Part shown: positions 7,178-12,038 of the stretch, one piece after another
Position numbering within the stretch: the stretch's first letter is position 1
Layout: every line of letters begins with the position of its first letter
Assembly: GCA_019236035.1 (NCBI GenBank)
Contig: JAFAJU010000447.1
Location: forward strand, 1-12,038
Origin: Verrucomicrobiota bacterium
GTDB lineage: Bacteria; Verrucomicrobiota; Verrucomicrobiia; Chthoniobacterales; JAFAMB01
Reading direction: 5' to 3'
Length of the DNA: 12,038 nt
Program-made: the position numbers and the translations under genes
The notes under the pieces: model-generated
What the model was told of the DNA's origin: nothing
Database searches by the model: none
The model's input: only the letters and a program-made list of their open reading frames with translations

Positions 7178-7861
7178 ATGACTCGAATCGCTTTAGCCTC
7201 TAGAACGAGAACTACCATCAGCGCTTTGGTCGGGTTCGCGATCATCGTCTTCCTCTGCCTTCGCCCCCCCTTCGTTATCAAACCTTTGCAGCCCGCTGCC
7301 AACTCTGGAACAGCCGCCGGCGCTGATACCACCAGTGACGCCAACAGCTTTGTCGAGCCGATCTGGAAAAGCAAAGTTATTCCAACAATTCTAGCCAAAG
7401 CGGTCGATGCCGTTGTGTTACTCCCCGAAATTCGCGCTGACCCGGAGGCAGCCGGCCAAAAATATGGACAGCGCGAGGCAACCAACCCCTTCAACTATAT
7501 GATCAAGGGGTCGGGCAAAGTTACTCAGGTTAATACCGAATCGCGGGCCGGGACCATGACGGTGGAGGTTGGCAACGGTAGCAACCATGAAACGATCAAT
7601 CTGCAGATCGGCCCGGTCGTCATTGGCACAGCTTTACGGGACGCGACCGGCCTGGTTAACTTTAATCAATTTACTAACCAAATCGATTACGCGGGTGTCT
7701 CGAAGGAAATGAATTTGCGTGCGATTAAAGATGCGCTGGCCGGCAACGCCCCAGCCAGCTTTGCCGGTAAGACGATACAATTTTTTGGCGCCTTTACCTT
7801 TGATCCGAAGTCGAACAGCCCCATTCGAGTTACTCCCGTCAAATTGGAAATCGAGCATTAG
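7178..7861 (+). CDS. DUF2291 family membrane-anchored protein of a sugar-transport operon
   Basis: This 227-residue protein matches the DUF2291 family, a group of unknown function seen beside ribose-type ABC importers. After a short basic N-terminus a single hydrophobic segment (about residues 13-33, from ISALVGF) probably anchors it, with the rest in the periplasm. Family blocks are the IWKSKVIPTILAKAVD region (about 62-77), KYGQREATNPFNYMIKGSG (about 94-112), ESRAGTM, the block G150-TALRD-155, and FTNQIDY (165-171). The lone early cysteine C27 (VFLC-L) is not in a proper lipobox, so I read this as an uncleaved anchor rather than a lipoprotein. It begins 10 bases after the isomerase-like gene and ends 15 bases before the ATPase gene, tying it to both. 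A role as accessory transporter subunit or periplasmic sugar-handling protein is inference only. Confidence 0.85.
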   Translation: MTRIALASRTRTTISALVGFAIIVFLCLRPPFVIKPLQPAANSGTAAGADTTSDANSFVEPIWKSKVIPTILAKAVDAVVLLPEIRADPEAAGQKYGQREATNPFNYMIKGSGKVTQVNTESRAGTMTVEVGNGSNHETINLQIGPVVIGTALRDATGLVNFNQFTNQIDYAGVSKEMNLRAIKDALAGNAPASFAGKTIQFFGAFTFDPKSNSPIRVTPVKLEIEH

Positions 7862-7876
7862 CCTCATCACGACGCC

Positions 7877-9490
7877 ATGTCCTCGCCCTCGCCGTCAACC
7901 CAACCCGACATTTTGCAAAATGACGTCATTCTCGCAGCCGAGAGTATTACGAAAGTTTTTCCAGGCACGACAGCCCTCGATGGAGTCTACTTCAACGTCT
8001 ACCGCGGCAAAGTGAATGTGCTGGTAGGCGAAAACGGCGCCGGCAAGTCAACCTTGATGAAGATCCTGGCTGGGGTCGAACTGCCGACCTCCGGCCGTCT
8101 TCTCATGGATGGCCACGAAGTTACCTTCAGAAATACGCGGGAAGCCTCCAAGGCTGGTGTTGGGATCATCTACCAGGAGCTCAATCTTTTCCCGAATCTG
8201 AATATCGCAGAGAACATTTTTGCCGGGCGTGAGATTACCAGAATAGATGTGGTCGACCATGGCGCCCAGGAGAAGCTTGCTCGCAAGATTCTGGATCGGT
8301 TGGAACAACCGCTGAGTCCGCGCATGCTGGTCAGCGATTTGCGGATGGGACAACAACAGATTGTCGAGATCGCAAAGGCGCTTTCTCAGAACGTCCGCGT
8401 ACTGATCATGGATGAACCCACATCCGCTCTGACCGCCGCTGAGACCGAGGCGCTCTTTCAGATCATTGCAGACCTCAAAGCGCATGGAGTCGCGATTGTC
8501 TACATCTCGCACAAACTGGAAGAGCTCCTGCGCATCGGGGATCATATCACTGTGCTTCGCGACGGCAAATTCGCGGCGGAGGCGCCTGCGGCTGATGTCG
8601 ATATCACCTGGATTATCGAAAAGATGGTTGGGCGGACTGTTCGTACCCCAAGCCGAGCACACGGTGCTGTGAAGCACAGCGGCAAAGAACTCTTGCGGGT
8701 CCAAGATTTAACGCTTCCCCGGGAAGGTAAAGGTTTTACTTTAAGGCGAGTCTCCTTCTCCCTGTACGAAGGGGAGATCTTGGCCATCTATGGTTTGATG
8801 GGTGCCGGACGAACAGAGCTCTTTGAATGCTTGATGGGCTTACATACGGAGGCCACTGGAGAGATCACTTTGGCGGGCAAGGTCCTGCGCCACGCGCCGA
8901 TCTTTGATCGAATCGCCAGCGGGATCACTCTGGTGCCGGAGGATCGGCAACGGCTCGGCCTGGTCCAGCAACTCTCGGTCGCTCAAAACATTGCCTTGGC
9001 TAGCCTGAGGCATTATCTTCGCTCATTCTGGATCTCTGACCGCGAGGAGCATGATGCTGTCACCAGAATGATCAAGGAATTGGCTATTAAGGTGCGGTCG
9101 CCGCAACAACCTATTACTTCGCTTAGCGGAGGCAATCAGCAAAAGGTCGTCGTAGCAAAAAGTTTATTAACCCGACCAAAGGTACTATTGCTGGACGAGC
9201 CCACCAGAGGAATTGATGTGGGCGCCAAAGCGGAAATTTTTCAAATTATTAATCGCTTGGCAAACGAAGGTCTCGGAATCCTTTTTGTCTCGTCCGAGCT
9301 TCCCGAAGTGTTGGCCATACCCGACCGAATCCTGGTCCTTTCCCGGGGCCGCGTGACTGGCGCTTTCGGCCATTCCGAAGCAACCGAAGAGCTTCTCGTG
9401 CGGGCTTCGAGCGCTCATCGTCAAACAGATCTTCTGGGTGTCGAAGAGACTGGGATTCGCGATCATCTAACACCAGAGATGCACAACTAG
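7877..9490 (+). CDS. CUT2-family sugar ABC transporter ATP-binding protein, RbsA-like
   Basis: This 537-residue protein has two fused nucleotide-binding domains, the arrangement of RbsA/XylG/AraG, and powers the ribose-type importer from the cytosolic face. Domain 1 has Walker A GENGAGKST (51-59), signature LRMGQ (155-159) and Walker B ending DE (179-180). Domain 2 has the degenerate loop GLMGAGRTE (306-314), where arginine replaces the Walker A lysine, a canonical LSGGNQ signature (416-421) and Walker B with D440-E441. The degenerate second Walker A is normal for this family, so only one ATP site should turn over fully. A 17-residue polar N-terminal extension precedes the first strand. No Shine-Dalgarno is seen; the gene lies 15 bases after DUF2291 and nine bases before the permease. 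Confidence 0.96.
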   Translation: MSSPSPSTQPDILQNDVILAAESITKVFPGTTALDGVYFNVYRGKVNVLVGENGAGKSTLMKILAGVELPTSGRLLMDGHEVTFRNTREASKAGVGIIYQELNLFPNLNIAENIFAGREITRIDVVDHGAQEKLARKILDRLEQPLSPRMLVSDLRMGQQQIVEIAKALSQNVRVLIMDEPTSALTAAETEALFQIIADLKAHGVAIVYISHKLEELLRIGDHITVLRDGKFAAEAPAADVDITWIIEKMVGRTVRTPSRAHGAVKHSGKELLRVQDLTLPREGKGFTLRRVSFSLYEGEILAIYGLMGAGRTELFECLMGLHTEATGEITLAGKVLRHAPIFDRIASGITLVPEDRQRLGLVQQLSVAQNIALASLRHYLRSFWISDREEHDAVTRMIKELAIKVRSPQQPITSLSGGNQQKVVVAKSLLTRPKVLLLDEPTRGIDVGAKAEIFQIINRLANEGLGILFVSSELPEVLAIPDRILVLSRGRVTGAFGHSEATEELLVRASSAHRQTDLLGVEETGIRDHLTPEMHN

Positions 9491-9499
9491 TGAGCTGCC

Positions 9500-10558
9500 A
9501 TGACCACCGCACTGTCGCCTTCTGCTGAGTCAGCGAGCGTTTCTCGACTTACCATTGGAGTATTTTTATTTCGGCTACGCGCCTTTATCGCCTTGCTGAT
9601 TTTGATGGGCATATTCACTCTGCTCACCCGCGCTTTTTTTACCACAGAAAATCTTATTATTCTGGTGGGCCAGACCGCGATTAATGCCATCATGGCGGTC
9701 GGCATGACCTTTGTAATTCTCACCGGAGGAATCGATCTTTCAGTGGGATCCACGGTTGGGTTGGCCGCCATGGTTTCTGGTCTCCTGATCGATCGGGGAC
9801 TAGAGCTGCCGATGTTCGGAATCGTTGTCTATTTCAACGTTCCGGCCATTATCGTTCTCGTCCTTTGCCTGGGTATCCTGGTCGGTGCGTTCAATGGCCT
9901 TCTGGTCACTCGTTTCAATGTCGCGCCCTTTATTGCCACCTTGGGGACGTTGTATGTTGCGCGTGGCCTGGCTCAACTAAGCAATGGGGGAGCGACTTTC
10001 CCTAATCTCGTCGGGAATCCGGGGCTGGGAAATACTGGATTCCCTATCCTCGGCGCTGGCACAATCCTTGGCATTCCGATTGTGATTTGGATCATGATCC
10101 TTTTTACTGCTCTTGGTTGGTTTGTGGCGGGCAAGACTCCGTTTGGCCGCCAGGTCTATGCCGTTGGAGGAAACGAGCGGGCTGCGGAGTTATCCGGTAT
10201 CTATGTTCAGCGAATCAAGATGGTAGTTTACATGATTTGCGGGATGTGTGCCGCCATGACCGGTTTGGTAACCGCCTCCCAATTAGTGGCGGCTCATCCG
10301 GCAACGGGCGAAAGCTACGAACTCAACGCGATCGCCGCCGTCGTACTCGGCGGCACCTCGCTGGCCGGCGGCCGGGGTACGATCTGGGGTACCCTGATCG
10401 GGGCATTGGTTATCGGTGTGCTAACTAACGGTCTCGTTCTCCTCGGAGTCCAAGAGTTCTGGAAGAAAGTTATTACCGGACTCGTGATTATCCTAGCCGT
10501 CGTGCTCGACCAGTTGCAGGCGAGGCTGCAGCAGCGCCTTGCCTTGAAGCGTGGCTAG
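9500..10558 (+). CDS. CUT2-family sugar ABC transporter permease, RbsC-like
   Basis: This is the channel subunit (BPD_transp_2 fold) of the ribose-type importer; it should work as a homodimer with the double ATPase. At 352 residues it is somewhat longer than E. coli RbsC (321). Hydrophobic helices run throughout. Diagnostic blocks are GGIDLSVGS (76-84), FIATLGTLYVARG, the cytosolic ATPase-docking loop GGNERAAELSGI (N225-E226), and LGGTSLAGGRGT (283-294) followed by GTLIGALVIGVLTNGL. The start at 9500 follows the ATPase stop by nine bases without a Shine-Dalgarno sequence. A 181-base leader then separates it from the binding-protein gene. Confidence 0.96.
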   Translation: MTTALSPSAESASVSRLTIGVFLFRLRAFIALLILMGIFTLLTRAFFTTENLIILVGQTAINAIMAVGMTFVILTGGIDLSVGSTVGLAAMVSGLLIDRGLELPMFGIVVYFNVPAIIVLVLCLGILVGAFNGLLVTRFNVAPFIATLGTLYVARGLAQLSNGGATFPNLVGNPGLGNTGFPILGAGTILGIPIVIWIMILFTALGWFVAGKTPFGRQVYAVGGNERAAELSGIYVQRIKMVVYMICGMCAAMTGLVTASQLVAAHPATGESYELNAIAAVVLGGTSLAGGRGTIWGTLIGALVIGVLTNGLVLLGVQEFWKKVITGLVIILAVVLDQLQARLQQRLALKRG

Positions 10559-10570
10559 CCCATCGAACGA

Positions 10571-10580
10571 AGGAGGTGAT
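10571..10580 (+). promoter_or_regulatory. Orphan perfect Shine-Dalgarno sequence
   Basis: AGGAGGTGAT, preceded by another A, is an essentially full complement of the 16S rRNA 3' end. It lies 12 bases after the RbsC-like stop codon but no gene starts at normal spacing. The next ATG (10596) is 15 bases beyond the motif and opens a frame of only 21 codons. A 37-codon frame is open from the GTG inside the motif (10576) to 10689. I do not call a gene here, but the motif may mark a tiny ORF, a leader peptide or a ribosome standby site. Confidence 0.4.
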
Positions 10581-10687
10581 ATCAAAGGCGAAAGAATGTT
10601 ACCACATCTCAAGAGCAAGAGCCATCGAGCTCAGTTTTACTTTTCCGGCGCTGTCGTTTAGCCGTCTCTGTATAACCCCAAAACCCT

Positions 10688-10714
10688 AACCGAGGACGGA
10701 TGTCCTCTCCGGTT
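10688..10714 (+). promoter_or_regulatory. Stem-loop just upstream of the RbsB-like gene
   Basis: Bases 10692-10697 (GAGGAC) pair with 10702-10707 (GTCCTC) around a GGAT loop. Flanking AACC (10688-10691) can pair with GGTT (10711-10714) with a three-base bulge, giving ten pairs in all. It is 25 bases before the start at 10740 and is not followed by a T run, so it is not an intrinsic terminator. It may protect the 5' end of a processed binding-protein mRNA or control translation. A TATAAC at 10671-10676 could be a -10 element, but no -35 accompanies it. Confidence 0.45.
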
Positions 10715-10739
10715 CAATCCTGCCAATCGTCAATTTCCT

Positions 10740-11714
10740 ATGTTTAAACTGATCCTCCAAAATATTAAAAGTCTGAGTTACCCTTTTCTTGTTAGTTGTT
10801 TCGTGGTAGCCGGCGCGATGCTTATGGCGCCCACGGCACTCGCTCAAGAGAAGAAACTGATCGCTATCATTGTACCATCCCCCGAAAATCCCTTCTTCAA
10901 AACGGAAGCCGATGCTGCCGAGGCGAAAGCGAAGGCTCTCGGCTACGACACGCTGATTCTTGTCCATAACGACGATGCCGTGAAGCAAGATCAGCTTTTT
11001 GATACTGCGATCGCGCGCAAAGCGGCGGCAATTATCTGTGACAATGCCGGCGCCGACGCTAGCATTGCAGCGGTAAAGAAGGCAAAGAGCGCTGGTATCC
11101 CTACCTTCCTGGTCGACCGCGAGATTAATGCGACGGGAGTGGCAGTGGCTCAGCTCGTATCAAACAATTATCAAGGTGCCACCTTGGGTGCCCAGGAGTT
11201 TCTTAAGCTGATGGGCGAGAAGGGCAGCTACGTTGAACTTATAGGGAAGGAAACGGATACGAACGCGGGCGTCCGATCGAAGGGCTACAATGACGTGCTC
11301 AGCCAATACCCAGACCTGAAGAAGGTAGCCGCACAGAGTGCCAACTGGAGTCAGACCGAAGCCTTTCAAAAGGTGCAGACGATCATCCAACAATTCCCTG
11401 ATATTAAAGGGCTGATCTCTGGAAACGACACTATGGCGCTGGGCGCCTACGCTGCCCTGAAAGCAGCCGGAAAGGGAAATGTGATTGTGGTCGGGTTTGA
11501 TGGCAGTCCCGATGTGGCTCAGTCGATTAAAGCTGGCGAGATCAAAGCGACTGTATTGCAGCCTATCGTCAAACTCTCCGAAACGGCGGTTGAACAGGCC
11601 GACCAATATGTTAAGAGCGGAAAAGCGGACAAACCGGAGAAGCAATCCATCGATTGCGTGCTGATCAACAGCGATAACGTCGGTAAATATACAACGTTTG
11701 AACTGAAGGATTGA
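10740..11714 (+). CDS. CUT2-family periplasmic sugar-binding protein, RbsB-like
   Basis: This 324-residue protein is the periplasmic receptor of the ribose-type importer (periplasmic-binding-protein / LacI-like sugar-binding fold). A Sec signal peptide covers residues 1-35, with a hydrophobic core around 15-30 and cleavage after ALA, before QEKK. Most ligand contacts known for E. coli ribose-binding protein have counterparts: N50-P-F52-F53, D126-R127, R179, N229 (SGND), D254 (GFDG) and Q274 (VLQP). The contact phenylalanine of RbsB (in its ADFDR segment) appears to be replaced by tryptophan in ANWSQ. A pentose or a small polyol is thus a reasonable ligand. The overall sequence recalls rhizobial erythritol/polyol-binding proteins that also sit beside DUF2291, from memory and not tested. 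Unusually, it is the last gene of its operon and follows a 181-base leader, so it may have its own promoter or an mRNA-processing signal. Confidence 0.94.
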   Translation: MFKLILQNIKSLSYPFLVSCFVVAGAMLMAPTALAQEKKLIAIIVPSPENPFFKTEADAAEAKAKALGYDTLILVHNDDAVKQDQLFDTAIARKAAAIICDNAGADASIAAVKKAKSAGIPTFLVDREINATGVAVAQLVSNNYQGATLGAQEFLKLMGEKGSYVELIGKETDTNAGVRSKGYNDVLSQYPDLKKVAAQSANWSQTEAFQKVQTIIQQFPDIKGLISGNDTMALGAYAALKAAGKGNVIVVGFDGSPDVAQSIKAGEIKATVLQPIVKLSETAVEQADQYVKSGKADKPEKQSIDCVLINSDNVGKYTTFELKD

Positions 11715-12038
11715 GCTGATGCTCGGCTATTGAAACTGTGACGCTGGACGCCGTTATCGCTACAAGTGCTCGATTGCGGCGTCAGCGTTTAGCGGCGAAG
11801 CCGAGACAGATGATAGCCTAAGAGTCTTTCGGACTTACCGCGCAGCGGTTACAGATCTTAGCCCAGGGCTTTAGCCCTGGGTATGTTCGCCCAGCGAATC
11901 CGCCCTGAAAGCTGTAAGGGCGACCGATGCAGATTGCGGTTGAACCGTCGACTAGCCTTCATGGCTAGTCACCGCGATAGTGGACTCATCCAAACAGCCG
12001 CCAAGTGGCGGTGCCACAACCGGCTTTGATTCGGCCGA
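11715..12038. repeat. Gene-free 3' region with a series of inverted repeats
   Basis: No convincing coding frame lies in these 324 bases. At least six stem-capable inverted repeats follow one another. The first is 11741-11753 with 11777-11788 (12 pairs, one bulged base, 23-base loop). Next come 11837-11841 with 11845-11849, and 11862-11869 with 11874-11881 (CCCAGGGC-TTTA-GCCCTGGG, perfect). Then 11901-11906 pairs with 11917-11922. A composite hairpin, 11933-11940 with 11971-11978 (one G-T pair), encloses 11950-11957 with 11963-11970. The last is 11998-12002 with 12007-12011. A weaker one (12021-12024 with 12034-12037) may run on past the window edge. No T run follows any stem, so these are not simple terminators. 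A REP/BIME-like repeat cluster or a structured RNA are the main options. Confidence 0.55.

Noticed and set aside
8048..8704. 218-codon open frame on the minus strand inside the RbsA-like gene
   Set aside because: The plus-strand frame carries all ABC motifs here; the antisense translation shows no domain and has no ribosome site.
8792..8818. Degenerate second Walker A in the RbsA-like protein as a defect
   Set aside because: Arginine in place of lysine in GLMGAGRTE is the normal state of the second domain in RbsA/XylG-type ATPases.
10671..10676. TATAAC as a promoter for the RbsB-like gene
   Set aside because: No -35-like hexamer is found at 16-18 bases upstream; it is mentioned only as a possibility.
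11862..11881. Perfect GC-rich hairpin as an intrinsic terminator
   Set aside because: The bases after it (gtatgttcgc) contain no T run, and it is one of several similar stems nearby.
1..12038. CRISPR array, tRNA or rRNA genes, insertion sequence
   Set aside because: No regularly spaced direct repeats, no tRNA-like cloverleaf or rRNA sequence and no transposase frame were seen on either strand.

Overview
The window reads as one long plus-strand run of carbohydrate uptake and catabolism genes. It probably comes from a soil- or sediment-type Gram-negative bacterium of the Planctomycetota/Verrucomicrobiota/Acidobacteriota kind. That placement is an inference from mid-range GC, mostly Shine-Dalgarno-less starts, Sec signal peptides and palindrome-rich intergenic DNA; no marker gene is present to confirm it. 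Every gene I can support lies on the + strand.

Layout: (1) Bases 1-1453 hold a split transketolase: the 3' part of the N-terminal (thiamine diphosphate) subunit, then the C-terminal subunit, overlapping by one base. (2) Bases 1590-4782 hold a CUT1-type sugar importer: binding protein, MalF-like permease and MalG-like permease. No ATPase accompanies it, and three stem-loops lie between the binding protein and the first permease. (3) Bases 4802-7167 hold two presumed cytosolic enzymes: a divergent nucleoside-hydrolase-superfamily protein and an L-fucose/L-arabinose-isomerase-fold protein. (4) Bases 7178-11714 hold a CUT2 (ribose-type) importer: a DUF2291 membrane-anchored protein, a double ATPase (RbsA-like), a permease (RbsC-like) and, after a 181-base leader, a binding protein (RbsB-like) with ribose-binding-protein-like ligand residues. 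(5) Bases 11715-12038 contain no gene but a dense series of inverted repeats.

Working model (inference): the CUT1 system imports a glycoside or oligosaccharide, and the hydrolase-like protein cleaves it. The CUT2 system imports a free pentose or small polyol, the isomerase-fold enzyme converts an aldose to a ketose, and transketolase feeds the carbon into the pentose phosphate pool. No kinase, dehydrogenase or regulator is visible, so the substrate cannot be fixed from this window. The parts least explained by known families are DUF2291, the altered active site of the hydrolase-like protein, an orphan perfect Shine-Dalgarno sequence in the leader of the last gene, and the structured 3' intergenic region.
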